From contig NC_081331.1 in assembly GCF_022539665.2 (NCBI RefSeq), forward strand, positions 7,285,534-7,349,533: a stretch of 64,000 bases of DNA, read 5' to 3'. The first letter of the stretch is position 1, and each line of letters begins with the position of its first letter. This document shows, one piece after another, positions 1-9,479 of this stretch. The notes under the pieces were generated by a model that did no database searches, was not told the DNA's origin, and worked only from the letters and a program-made list of their open reading frames with translations. The stretch is from Daphnia carinata. Lineage: Eukaryota > Arthropoda > Branchiopoda > Diplostraca > Daphniidae. The position numbers and the translations under genes were made by a program.

Positions 1-77
1 AGATCGAGTTCAGGTTTTAACTCCGAGATATAGTTCGGCTTTGTGGTAGTCCGATTTTCCTTATGTAATTTTCTAAT

Positions 78-1314
78 TTAAATAAATATGCATTTGTTTG
101 AATATTTTAACTGGCAGTCCTGGGCACGGCGAGCATCACGTTCCAATTCTGCTTGAATGGTTGGTAATTGCGAAATAATAATATTCCGGCCATTAAGTAG
201 TTTTGTAAGTCTTTCCTTGTAAAATTCCACTCGATAGATCGCCTAAATTGTTTTAAAGTTACTGCTTATTGATAAAATTCAATTAAAAATGATTATTACA
301 ACGTACTATTAACAATCTATTGGTCAGCAAACGTGCTATTCCTCTTGTCGCCCATTTCAGTAAAACATTTCTCCTGTTAAAAGTCTTTCCGGTCTAAAAA
401 GAATATTCATTAACTACTTCCGTTGACGGGAACACCAAAAACAAATTGACATACTTCCTACGCTCATTGTTTTCGTACAATTGCTGTATCTTGAAAATGT
501 GGCAAAAACTTGTTCTTGTTCTTCCCCCATTATCCCTGCGGCACCATCCCTCTAATGGCCAAAGTTAAGAATCTGTATAGAAGTAAGCAAAATTGAGATA
601 AACGACCTTAAATTATTATCATCAAATTATTTAACGCTAATAAGCATTTTCGTTTACTTGACATGGCCAGCTATGGCCCTGGCCATGCAACCAAGAGAGA
701 AAAAGCTCCATTTCAACGGTAAGGCACTTATATCATTCTATCAGCTCTCCCATCTTAATGGTGAATGGCCAGTATTGGCAGACTACGTCGTTAACAAAGG
801 ATTTCGGTCCAAAATCCAAATTGTTGGTGGAATCGGCACAAATTTCATCTTCTTGGCAACTAGCTTCCTGAATGCTGTTTGATTTGTTTCTATTCTTCAT
901 GGCGTACAGTTAAAGATGGGATGCGAAGGTGTGTGTTCACAATGTCATTGAAGATCGATGGCTGCAATAATTGGATCTTCAACACATACCACTACTGAAA
1001 TATCTTTCAGATTCAAAAGATCAGAGAAGCAAACATTGTAACAAAACATTAGGTAATCTATAAGAAGTAATGTTTACCACTCATATTGTTAACTATCGTT
1101 GTCCGTGCGGCCCTTTTAACTGGTTTGCCGGATGATAGTGATGAAGATGTAGCAAAGCAGCCAAATGATTTTAAACCTGTGGAGAAAATATCAAAACTTG
1201 ATGAGTCTATAATTTAATTACTTCATTACAACAAATTACCTTTTCGTCTACTTTCATCGTAAACTCTATTCTTATTAGTTTTTCTTCAACACTTAATAAT
1301 TTCTTCCTACCCAT
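78..1314 (-). pseudogene. Decayed KDZ-type (Zisupton-like) DNA transposase, multi-exon
   Basis: Reading the minus strand, three blocks carry KDZ-like transposase motifs. At 900-658 the frame holds NDVVCQYWPF and later LHGQGHSWPCQ, which resemble the 'YDIxCxYWP...' and 'LHxxxHSWPCQ' parts of the KDZ core. A GT...AG intron (657-573) keeps the frame into GAAGIMGEEQEQVFA then SRYS-TK-MS, matching the conserved 'GEexEr...TKxM' segment with its catalytic Glu. A later exon (242-78) gives LLNGRNIIISQLPTIQAELE, a helical C-terminal tail. Upstream, a possible first exon (1314-1240, MGRKKLLSVEEK...) ends at a GTAATT donor and a Ser/Lys-rich piece lies at 1176-1078. It is broken: in-frame TGA at 733-735 and TAG at 552-554, and the N-terminal catalytic part seems missing. 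KDZ elements are cut-and-paste DNA transposons. The family call rests on motif memory only; terminal repeats were not found. Confidence 0.55.
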
Positions 1315-2037
1315 TTCACGAAAATTGCGTCAGTTAAGAAAATTCAAACACTGTGCAATACACTTCAAACAATAAACAAATGACTAATTTCGTCTGCTAA
1401 TATTGAAAAAAATTCCAAAAATGGCAACACCGTAGTCCCATAAGAAACACACAGCGAATAACTCCGCAGTTTGAGCTCACCCGTTTGAGCTAGCTCATGA
1501 ATTCCGTGTTAACTCTTTTGGGCGAGTTACAAAACCCAACGAGCGCTACACTTTCCGGTAAGAGGACTCCCGTGCCATCGACATTAAGACTTTAGACCTT
1601 TTTTTTTTTACTTGATGGTTGGGACTGTAAACGTCAAACGGACTCGCATGTAAACCTCAAACGGATTCCCGATCTACCGACAAATGGACTCTCGATACAG
1701 GTAAACATTAATTTATTTTTTTTTTCACCTATAGTATTGCCAAGTAGGTAGGTATTTAATTAATGTAATTACTATAGTGATGTTTTTCTATGATGTATCG
1801 TTTTATGAATTGTAATATTTGTATTATAGAAAAAAAAGTATTAATAAAACCATGGTGTATTAGTAATGGTGAGACAACTCTCCATTTTAAGGCCTATCTC
1901 GAATGAAGCCTGTTTTCAGAGGAGGTGGGTGTGGCCTAATTGAGGAGACTTATAGCCAACGCCACCATCGGAACTACTTAGGAACTAGATCATTCGCCAA
2001 CCACTGAATGGCAAAGGAGGAGATCTACTAGTGTCGC
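1315..2037. other. Intergenic stretch with a short degenerate duplication
   Basis: No convincing reading frame. A 19-nt unit at 1627-1645 is repeated at 1650-1668 with 17 of 19 bases identical. The rest is AT-rich with a few short T runs. A possible pol III A-box-like string (TGGCCTAATTGAGG) lies near 1934, about 100 bp before the B-box-like hairpin, which is far for a tRNA-type promoter. Confidence 0.4.
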
Positions 2038-2188
2038 GGTTCGGAGTTCGAACCCAGTATAAATCTTTCTTTTTTCTCCTTTCCTAACGTAAACTGCCTA
2101 GCGCCAACGTGCGGCGCTAGGTTCCACTTTCCACTGTTTTTCCACACATTTCAATTCTATATTAGTTACCAAACAGTGGAAAGTGGAA
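2038..2188. repeat. Cluster of three perfect hairpins, first one tRNA T-arm-like
   Basis: Three perfect inverted repeats follow each other. The first has 6-bp arms at 2038-2043 and 2049-2054 with loop GAGTT, and contains GTTCGAACC, close to a pol III B box. The second has 8-bp arms CTAGCGCC / GGCGCTAG at 2098-2105 and 2113-2120. The third has 18-bp arms at 2122-2139 and 2171-2188 around a 31-nt loop. Together with the T-rich stretch at 2064-2077 this could be the tail of a tRNA-derived SINE or a foldback element. No target-site duplication was identified. Confidence 0.45.
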
Positions 2189-2646
2189 AGCTAAAAAGTT
2201 TTGTTGATTTTTATTTTGTTAAGGAGCGACAAGTACAAACAAGATTTTTTCCCACTTCTTCCACATTGTATACGAAGTAAACATAAAAATACGATAATAT
2301 AACTACACAAAGGTTAGAAGTTAATTTTGATACGTAACAGGTAATGGGATAATGGGACATGTCCCCTTGTTTGGACTTAGAAACTGGATTATAAAACTGA
2401 TACAGTTTATAAAAATGTTTCACGAAAATAGCGCAAAACAATTAACTGTTGCGGAAAGAACGTCTGTGGTAACGTTAGGCCTAGCCTGGTACTCATTAAA
2501 TCAAATTTCATGAAAATTTATTGTTTTGCGTGATTTTCGCGAACATGAACTGCATCAAATTTATAGTCCAACCCCCGTTTTATACTAATTTAGCGCATAA
2601 GAACAACCATTTTGAAAAAGGCGCGTATGCCATGATGCATTAAATT
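2189..2646. other. Intergenic, no gene seen
   Basis: AT-rich sequence between the hairpin cluster and the inverted repeat at 2647. The open frames here are short and have no recognisable motifs. Confidence 0.4.
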
Positions 2647-2816
2647 GGTTACCATGGAGACGAGACTTTCCATCCGGAAGTCTGTCTCTCGTAGCCTAGT
2701 GCAAAAACAATTTTCTAGTAGATTTGTTAAAATTTTTGGCTTTGCCTGCCGGCAATTTGTCTCACCCCTTAGTAATTCGAGACACAAACTCATTCATGTC
2801 TCGTTTCTATGGTAAC
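2647..2816. mobile_element. MITE-like element with terminal inverted repeats
   Basis: The ends form an imperfect inverted repeat: GGTTACCATGGAGACGAGAC at 2647-2666 matches the reverse complement of 2797-2816/2817 at 17 of 20 positions, enclosing about 130 bp. The size (about 170 bp) and absence of a convincing gene fit a miniature inverted-repeat element. The minus frame covering it has no recognisable domain. A clear target-site duplication is not visible, so it could also be a simple foldback. Confidence 0.35.
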
Positions 2817-2951
2817 GTCTACCACATTCTTCCACATTTTTTCCCGCATTTTCCCATATTCTAACATAACCCACCTAAACTACTACTCTTAAGTAACTTA
2901 GCTATACGTTGATAGGGGGCATTTTTTTTAAAGGGGGGTAGTCGGATTTTT

Positions 2952-3167
2952 TTGGAACATACTGTATGTCCTATAAATGAAACCCCCACTCACATAATAA
3001 TTAAATGCCTTCACTTCGCTTTCGAAAGAGAGGAACTTTTTAACGAACAAAAGCTACAGCTGAATTTGGTCACACTTATACACCTACCGCAAAACTGTGA
3101 CGAACACGTCAAGCTCAACAGTCCGGAATCTGGTGCTAAACTTCTTCTGGAAAACGGGCCTACATAA
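2952..3167 (+). pseudogene. Possible non-LTR retrotransposon reverse transcriptase tail fragment
   Basis: A 71-codon frame begins with a stretch CPINETPTHIIIKC followed by LHFAFEREELF. The pattern Cys...Glu-Thr...His-x4-Cys-x-x-Phe...Arg resembles the zinc-knuckle tail that follows the reverse transcriptase domain in many non-LTR retrotransposons ('ExxxHllxxCpxf...R'). No RT core precedes it and the sequence upstream is not open, so at most this is a small relic. It may also be chance. Confidence 0.3.
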
Positions 3168-3676
3168 AAGCTATTAACTAAAATTAACTTTATCTCATCT
3201 TATCATATGCCAATTTTGGTCTACTAGGACGACCCATTCTCGATATGGCAACGCCACACGAGAGGCACGTAAAACATCTCAATCAAGCACGATAAAAAAA
3301 AAATAATAATCTTTTCCATTAAGACTTACAAAAGTTTCGAATCGTGACCGCTAATGGCGTTGTTATTAGTATGCATTTTGTAAACTAGATGGCGTGCTGT
3401 CATGAAACATTACACTTATTTTCAATTTTGCTTGTGATAGCGTTATACTTAACTCTAGTATTAACGTTTTCCGTTCATGACTTATCAGACTGTTCCTAAA
3501 AAGATACTGTGAGCTCTTCTACTTTTGAAATTCCTGGCGGATTTGTCAGAAATTTCGAAATAGGTGTAAAAATACCGTGAACGTGCTGTTCTCGTGTGAA
3601 TTTTGGTTCTTACCAATTTAAGTTCTGAAACAATAATTCTACGTTCTGGCAATAGAACAACCACCCTAAACAGAAT
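3168..3676. other. Upstream region of the TTC9-like gene
   Basis: About 0.5 kb with no coding signal, immediately upstream of the TTC9-like start codon; it probably contains that gene's promoter and 5' UTR. No clear TATA box or initiator could be pinned down. Short A and AT runs occur near 3294-3310. Confidence 0.35.
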
Positions 3677-4547
3677 ATGAATGAAAATTTGGAAAATTGT
3701 TCTTCATCTGTTTTGCCCAACTTAAGCCAAAGAGCTGAAAAAAAACTATCTCTAGCAAAAGCCCTCAAATTGGAGGGAAACAATTGTTTCAGACAACAAA
3801 ATCTAAAGGAAGCTATTCGACATTACCACAGGTTTTTTCCATTGTGCTCTTATACATTTGCTCTGACTGCCTTTCAAAGCCCACTTTTAGAAAGCTATGA
3901 AACCTATTCATAAACCTGGGATCCTCGATTTTTGTAAACAGAGCCTTGCTGTATGTAAAAGGTGTGGAAAACGATGGATCTAGTGTGTTAAGAGAGTTGG
4001 GTGCTACATTTACCAAACCGGGTAATGGAAAAGGCTTTGAAGAGAAAATTGACCCTGTTGTCTTAAAGCAGAACACAGAGTTGAAGATAGATTGCTATAA
4101 TAATTTGTCTGGTAAAACAATTAATTATTAATTTTTACACTATTGCTAATTGATTTTATACATGCAGCATGTTTGCTGAAGAATGAAAAACCTGATTATG
4201 AGAAAGTAGTGTTCTACTGCAAAGAAGTGATGAAATGCTCTCGTGAAAATCCAAAAACACACTTCAGAATGGCACTAGCACTTTTTGAACTTGGAGACTT
4301 TAATGCAGCTTTGGAATCTTGTAATGAAGCACTGCGATGTGGGCCTTCACAAGGTAATTCAAATGAATTGGTAAACATAGAAATAACTTGGTTATCCTAG
4401 TTACTTCAAATTTTGTGTTTTTATACGTACAACAACTTTTGCTTAGATTCAAAGATTACCAATCTCAAAACAAGGTGTCTGGCACAACTCACCAAACAAA
4501 ATTGTGAAAACAAAATTATGTATGAAAAGATGCTGGGTTTCAAATGA
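3677..4547 (+). CDS. TTC9: TTC9-type tetratricopeptide repeat protein (4 exons)
   Basis: Exons join in phase: 3677-3831, 3942-4111, 4168-4353 and 4447-4547, with GT...AG introns of 110, 56 and 93 bp. The product is 203 residues, close to vertebrate TTC9 paralogues. Family signatures are the first TPR (residues about 25-57, GNNCFRQQNLKEAIRHYHRA, then LLYVKG across the first splice), CYNNLSACLL with DYEKVVFYCKEV (second TPR, about 105-140) and HFRMALALFELGDFNAALES (third TPR, about 145-178). The last exon supplies a short charged helix and the TGA. TTC9 proteins are small cytoplasmic TPR scaffolds; vertebrate members are reported to bind actin-associated partners or Hsp90, but the role in arthropods is unclear. 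The linker between TPR1 and TPR2 (Gly/Lys-rich) looks lineage-specific. No frame damage was seen. TTC9A/B/C assignment is not possible from this alone. Confidence 0.88.
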
Positions 4548-4575
4548 ACATATTTGAGCCTAAGATGAAAACTGA

Positions 4576-4581
4576 AATAAA
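4576..4581 (+). terminator. Polyadenylation signal AATAAA of the TTC9-like gene
   Basis: A canonical AATAAA lies 29 nt after the stop codon of the TTC9-like gene, implying a very short 3' UTR. Confidence 0.6.
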
Positions 4582-4636
4582 AGAATGAATGATTCACATA
4601 TTACCAGCCATTTTAAACACTTAACTTCAAGCATAG

Positions 4637-4870
4637 TTATATTTGTACTATTAATGAAAAATAATAATATTTCATAACAATAGCAAGGCCGAGACCTTTA
4701 AGGTCTTCATGGCTGGATTGTAATCCCGCGAGATGAGTAAATATTTCACGGAAAAACACGTTCGCTTCTAGGTCTTTTCTCACGTAAACGGAAGTTACCA
4801 GACGGCTACGTGATTCAAACGCAATTGAAAGAACGAGATCTTCTAAAATCCACGATCTACAAACGTGATG
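4637..4870 (-). other. Unexplained open frame of about 77 codons, no ATG start
   Basis: On the minus strand an uninterrupted frame reads through SWILEDLVLSIAFESRSR, then VRKDLEANVFFREIFTHLAG and ends at TAA (4639-4637). Its composition is protein-like, without low-complexity stretches, but there is no ATG near its beginning, only a possible acceptor (CGTTTGTAG) just inside. It could be an exon of an unrecognised gene ending close to the TTC9 3' end, a transposon scrap, or chance. I do not recognise a family. Confidence 0.25.
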
Positions 4871-5327
4871 TTTTATTTACTTATTATTTCCTCCATTTTC
4901 ATTCATCATCGTCAACACAAAGCTTGATTTTCCCCTAGCATAATGAAATGAATAGGTATCGAGTTCAGAAGAATAGAATTGAACTAAACATTTTGCAAAA
5001 ATCCTCTAGCTATTTCATTTCCTGCACTTACCTGACATTTCATCGTGAGCTATGTTGTAAAACAATATTTACTGGTTGTTGAGCTCTCGTGCAAAAAAAA
5101 AATATATCTCTACCTTTAATTGGTTGAATTAGTTTTGTTGCGTACTTTTGTTAGCCTATATTTACTGGGACACTGTGAACCGAGGTTCGTTGCTTTCTAT
5201 GCCTGAAAAAAAAAGGTTCCGTTTAACACGCTAAATAACTATCCTTTTTTGCCGGGTGCTTCAGTTACAGATTTAAAAGTATTTGTTGTCAGAGTACTGC
5301 TCTATCCTGCATATCCAACAATTCGGA
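4871..5327. other. Intergenic, upstream of the C1q-type gene
   Basis: No coding signal. AT-rich sequence with short A runs at 5094-5102 and 5206-5214. It presumably carried the promoter of the C1q-type gene. Confidence 0.35.
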
Positions 5328-6569
5328 ATGAGATCTGTTGTAAGTTCAGTTACAATAATATTTCCGTTAATTCTATGGTGCCTTTCTTTTAATTATTTGT
5401 TATCTTTAATGTAGCTGTTTGTGATTCTCTTTACTATTATTTTATTACTTAACATTCGTTTCGGTATTTCTGCTTTTTCTGAAGTTCTGGTTTTGATCAT
5501 GGTAGCGGCTGTAACGGAACAAAAATTTGCAACCTCACCGCCTGTTTCCATTGATTTGTCTAAAGCAACAACCTGCGCCGCTTCGAACGCCACTTCTGTG
5601 TCTTGCAACCGTCTTCATCGCCTTACGCAGGCAGCTAACGAGGTAAGAGTCTACTCGCACATAATATGGTAAATAATAGGCTGTAATAGGATCGTTCAGT
5701 AGTCGTAGTAAAAAAAACGAATAAAAATACAGATGGCAGAGAACAAAGTTGCAGAAATGACAAAGACTTTTGACAAAGCTACGGAAATGCTGAATGCTTT
5801 AAATCAAACACTACAATTCGTTTACGAGTATAAAGCGATGCTTGCCGGAATTTAAATTTTTTTGAAAATCAAACACCTAGATCTTAGATCTGATGAATCT
5901 AAACAAAGTAGATAGAGAAGTTCAGCAGATGAAAATGATGGACGAAGAAGTTAGATAAAATACCACAAAATGCTGGCATTAGAACCCGAGCCGAAAGACT
6001 TAGACAACGCTAGAAAACAATTCAAATTTGGATGACCAACATCAGCAGCATCAAACTATGCTCGATTCCCAGCATATTTTTTTTTTGCCCAGCGAACAAC
6101 TAGCTACATTCAAAGGAATAATATAAATAATTATCAAATAAATTAGCTTAATCAAGGAGGAGCATATAACAAGACATCAGGATTATTTACTGTGCCAGTA
6201 AATGGTTTATATTACTTCTTCTTTGCTGGTACCAGTTTTATTTATCAATAGAGGGTAGCCAATGCAAGTAAAATTTTACCGTTTTTTTTTGTTTAGCATT
6301 AAAAACAAAGCAGGGTCTTTCTGGAACGAGCCGTTTAACAGTTCAAATCGCTCGAACAAGTCCATCCTTTCGGAGATTGGCAAAAGGTCATATAGACTCA
6401 GGTGATTGGAATGGATGGTATTCAGCGCAAGTTAAGGCAATAGCTAATCTGATGGTAAACGACCGAATTGGCGTCCAAATACTCGGGGGTTTCTATCTAC
6501 GAAAGTGGCATTTCAGGTCATGTTACGGCAACTTTTGGTGGATTCTCGTTTTCTAGCACACTTTCCTAA
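5328..6569 (+). pseudogene. Secreted C1q-domain protein gene, decayed
   Basis: A 12-nt first coding exon (5328-5339, MRSV) ends at a perfect GTAAGT donor and joins 5415-5642 in phase, producing the signal peptide MRSVLFVILFTIILLLNIRF. The next exon (from 5733) and the piece after 5888 are coiled-coil-like. The C1q domain follows: GGAYNKTSGLFTVPVNGLYY with FFFA ending at 6228, a 68-bp intron (6229-6296), then ALKTK...RLTVQIARTSPS...DRIGVQILGG and a terminal FGGFSF. C1q proteins are trimeric extracellular binding molecules, often in innate immunity. Damage: in-frame TAG at 6144-6146, a frame change in the T run near 6078-6087, another near 6009, and one extra T near 6490-6492 that shifts the last strands. 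Several coincident lesions argue for a pseudogene, but homopolymer sequencing errors could explain the shifts, not the stop. Confidence 0.7.
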
Positions 6570-7206
6570 TTTCAAACGAAATACAAGAGTTTATTCGGGT
6601 GTGAGGGAAATACATCAATTGTGTCATTACAAACACATATATAAACTTATCTAAGACTAAAATCCCCAAAATAATAAGTAAACAAGAAACTATAAAAACA
6701 AAATATAACACGCAAAAAAAAAGTTTGAACAATCAACAGCTGAAGAAACGGTAATCTATTACTATTGGTGCGACGGCAGAACTGATCGAAGTTGTGGAGT
6801 AAGTCATTTCTCTCTGTGGTGGTCGCGTTCTGCAGGTCTGCAAAGTTGGTTACTTCCAGGAAACAAACATTGGAATCCAAGTCGTGTTGTTCGTCAATAT
6901 AGGATTGGGAACTGCATTACCCCAGGCTACATTCTTTACACTTGAGAACAACGCCCGATGGTTTTAGCCATTTTTTTTAAAGCGAAAGAACTTCTTGGAT
7001 TAATGATACCTAACACAATTGGCAACAAATGTAGGGAAAAGTAATGGAAACGTCAGTAGAGAATAACTATAAGACAACCCCCGAATAGATCCTATTTCAA
7101 TTGCTACGTTTTTCCGTGCGACTGGGTTAAATGTCACACACACCGGTAACTTTCTTCCGGAAGCGATGGCATAACATAGACAATCGTAAGAGAACGAGAG
7201 GCGCAA
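6570..7206. other. No gene assigned; ends in a strong splice donor on the plus strand
   Basis: No recognisable coding exon. The sequence CGCAAG|GTAAGT at 7201-7212 is an ideal donor on the plus strand, so the stretch before it could be a non-coding first exon of the downstream PPxY gene. Minus-strand open frames here (for example 6647-6880 and 7000-7206) have no recognisable domain and I do not annotate them as genes. Confidence 0.3.
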
Positions 7207-7815
7207 GGTAAGTGGGGGGGAGGAGGAGGAATTTCACCAAGCCTATTCGCGTTTCCTTTCCTCTTTTGTTGATCGACTGAACGTCGTCGAAACGCATTCC
7301 GAGGGAGTTCTTTGTTTTTCATATCAAGAAGCTTTTGAACCCATTGCTATTTTCAAACAAACGATAATTCCTATAATGAGTTGCCATAGGGCTGTTTCTA
7401 AGGCTTAGCCAACTTTAGGTAAAGTATCCATAAGTTTGTACTATGTGCTTCTTCAACTATAAACTATAAGTTCTTTATGTGCTCAAGGTCTGCCTAATCC
7501 GTTCGGCAATAAAACGATAAGATGTTTATCGTAGTACTGCAGTAGCCCTGCATGACCTTGTTACCGACAAGGTTAAAAATGGCCCACAGCCTAGAAAGGG
7601 GATCTGACCCAATGTTTATATGGAACTCGTCTCAATGTGAAAAGGAACGTTGTTGTGGAGAGAACACTTCGCCAGTAGGTCTCATTTTGAACAACAAGCC
7701 GTCGAAGTGACCGAATATTCTAAACAACGCGAACATTTCCCAAGAAAGGGATAGCAAAATCAGCTCGAGTAGTCATAAGAAAACTGTGAAAGATCAACAT
7801 TAAAATTTGTTTGTC
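7207..7815. other. Possible 5' UTR intron/leader with two adjacent hairpins
   Basis: Contains two perfect 7-bp hairpins 22 bp apart: arms 7514-7520/7526-7532 (loop GATGT) and 7555-7561/7567-7573 (loop TACCG). A candidate acceptor TACTGCAG lies just after the first hairpin (about 7535-7542). A TAA at 7801-7803 is in frame with the ATG at 7816, which bounds that coding sequence unless a splice intervenes. Confidence 0.35.
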
Positions 7816-8984
7816 ATGGAAAACGAATCGGAAGCTGTAAACATAGTGGCCATGGGTGATCCCATGTCAATGGACTATGGAGTTCTTATTGCCATAAATT
7901 CGACCGTGAGTAGCAACTGTACTAGTCGTTTCAAAAACGGTTGCAGTTCTCGTGAAAAACTACATTTCCGCTTCTGGCCAGGTACAAATCTTCAATATCC
8001 TATAAGTATAGAGTTGCCTGTAACGTTTTTACAGGCGCAGTGTCGAAATAAAATATGCTATTTTCATAACGCAATGTGACCCGAAATGCGTCATTTGATC
8101 ACTGTGCGTAATCGTTGCTAAAAATAATCTGTTTTGACTTAAGGTGGAGGTTTGCATTAAAAACGAGAGTGCATAGTACAGCACTTTGACAGTTTGAAAA
8201 TTGGTACTTTTTTTATGAATGCAATTAATTAAATATATTACCATAAAACAAATTACCAAAAATGTTTTTATGTCATCAGCAGTCACTTATCAAAATTCCT
8301 AACCATCACCTTAATGTTGCAGGCGAAATTAACCCATCACAGACGTCCCAAGGATTGATGGCTTTAACCGTTATGCTGCTTCTGCTCTGCTTAATTATTA
8401 CGTACTGCTGCTGGGGAACCTGTTGTAAGCTGATTAAACGGAGATCTACAAATAGGAGAAGTAGAAGTCAAATATCTTTTGATTCAAGCATCTCCTGTGC
8501 CTCGGATCCGAGGCTAATGATGATGTGGTCTCTGCATCATCGTCGTGAAATGTGTGCACATCATCCAGAGACAACGGTTGCTTTAGATCAGCATCGTAAT
8601 CACGTTTTGGTTAAACCAAGACCACTGCGACCAGACGTTCCTCCGCCTCCTTATGATGCTCTTTTTGGTCAAGAAATTAGCTACGCTCCTCCGACGTACA
8701 GCTCACTGGCATTGGATCAAGCCCTGTCCCCAGCTAGTTTACGTCCGCAAGAAACCTGTGAATCGTCGGTTTCCTCTATCCCGGTCGTCACTGTGCGCAT
8801 AGAAAGGGAAGCTGAGATACCAGATGCATCGGGAGACGTTAATCGGGGTAGCTCTTTTGCTAGAAGTCAAAGCGTACCTGCCATTAGCAACAACCCATCT
8901 CAGAATAAGCCTTTTGGAATTATCTTTAGGATTGGAAACGATGATAGTGGAACGTTTGAAGACGACCACGAAGTAGCGAACTGA
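7816..8984 (+). CDS. Single-pass membrane protein with two PPxY motifs (2 exons)
   Basis: Exons 7816-7981 and 8323-8984 join in phase across a 341-bp GT...AG intron, giving 275 residues. The start is the first ATG after an in-frame TAA (7801). There is no cleavable signal. Residues 1-64 hold two N-glycosylation sequons (NST at 28, NCT at 34), so they are probably luminal or extracellular. A transmembrane helix follows (about 65-84, GLMALTVMLLLLCLIITY), then a Cys-rich juncture (CCWGTCC, possible palmitoylation) and a basic patch KLIKRRSTNRRSRS, predicting a cytoplasmic C terminus. That tail has PPPPY (162-166) and APPTY (177-181), classic ligands for WW domains of NEDD4-family ubiquitin ligases, and ends acidic. 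This architecture resembles adaptors such as Commissureless, NDFIP or WBP1-like proteins, but no specific homology is recognised. Partly convergent with RRP15 downstream. Confidence 0.75.
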
Positions 8985-9479
8985 AGATGATTGACAATTG
9001 CTGATTTTAACTATTATCTATTTTTAACTATTCCCGTTTTGCTATCGTGTTCTTATAATTGGTCATTAACTTCGACTTGGCTGTTTACGGCTACGAATGC
9101 TTATTCAAGCTATTGTATAACTGTTGAACTGTGTTGTGTTTAATATACTAAAGAATATCCTTTCAAAAACCAAATCCGAAACATAGTTCCATCCTTTAAT
9201 AATCATAGGCTTATGGCAGTATTAGTAAGAACATGGATATGGCAATATATCATATCAGTATTACGAATAGCCCATATTAATTGACCGGTTAACAGGATCT
9301 GTAATGGTCTGCGGGGGGCTTAAAAAAGAAAGTTAAATCAGAAGATTTGTAGTCGTCGGATGTTGTCGGAGCATAACCATAGATCATTCATATCGTCGTC
9401 GTCATAGACTGCATAGAAAAGTGATATTTTTTACAATCATGCATCAGTCAAAATGTGTATGAATGTTTCACAAATGCGT
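8985..9479. other. Convergent 3' intergenic region
   Basis: About 0.5 kb between the stop codons of the PPxY gene (plus) and RRP15 (minus). A TAATATAC string near 9140-9147 may serve as a variant polyadenylation signal. No reading frame of interest. Confidence 0.4.

Noticed and set aside
658-882. Plus-strand frame of 74 codons
   Set aside because: It is antisense to the KDZ-like transposase core on the minus strand, which carries the recognisable motifs.
1090-1215. Plus-strand acidic frame LLTGLPDDSDEDVAKQPNDF ending at TAA near 1216
   Set aside because: It is antisense to a Ser/Lys-rich piece of the transposase relic bounded by splice-like signals; no start or family supports it, though it was tempting.
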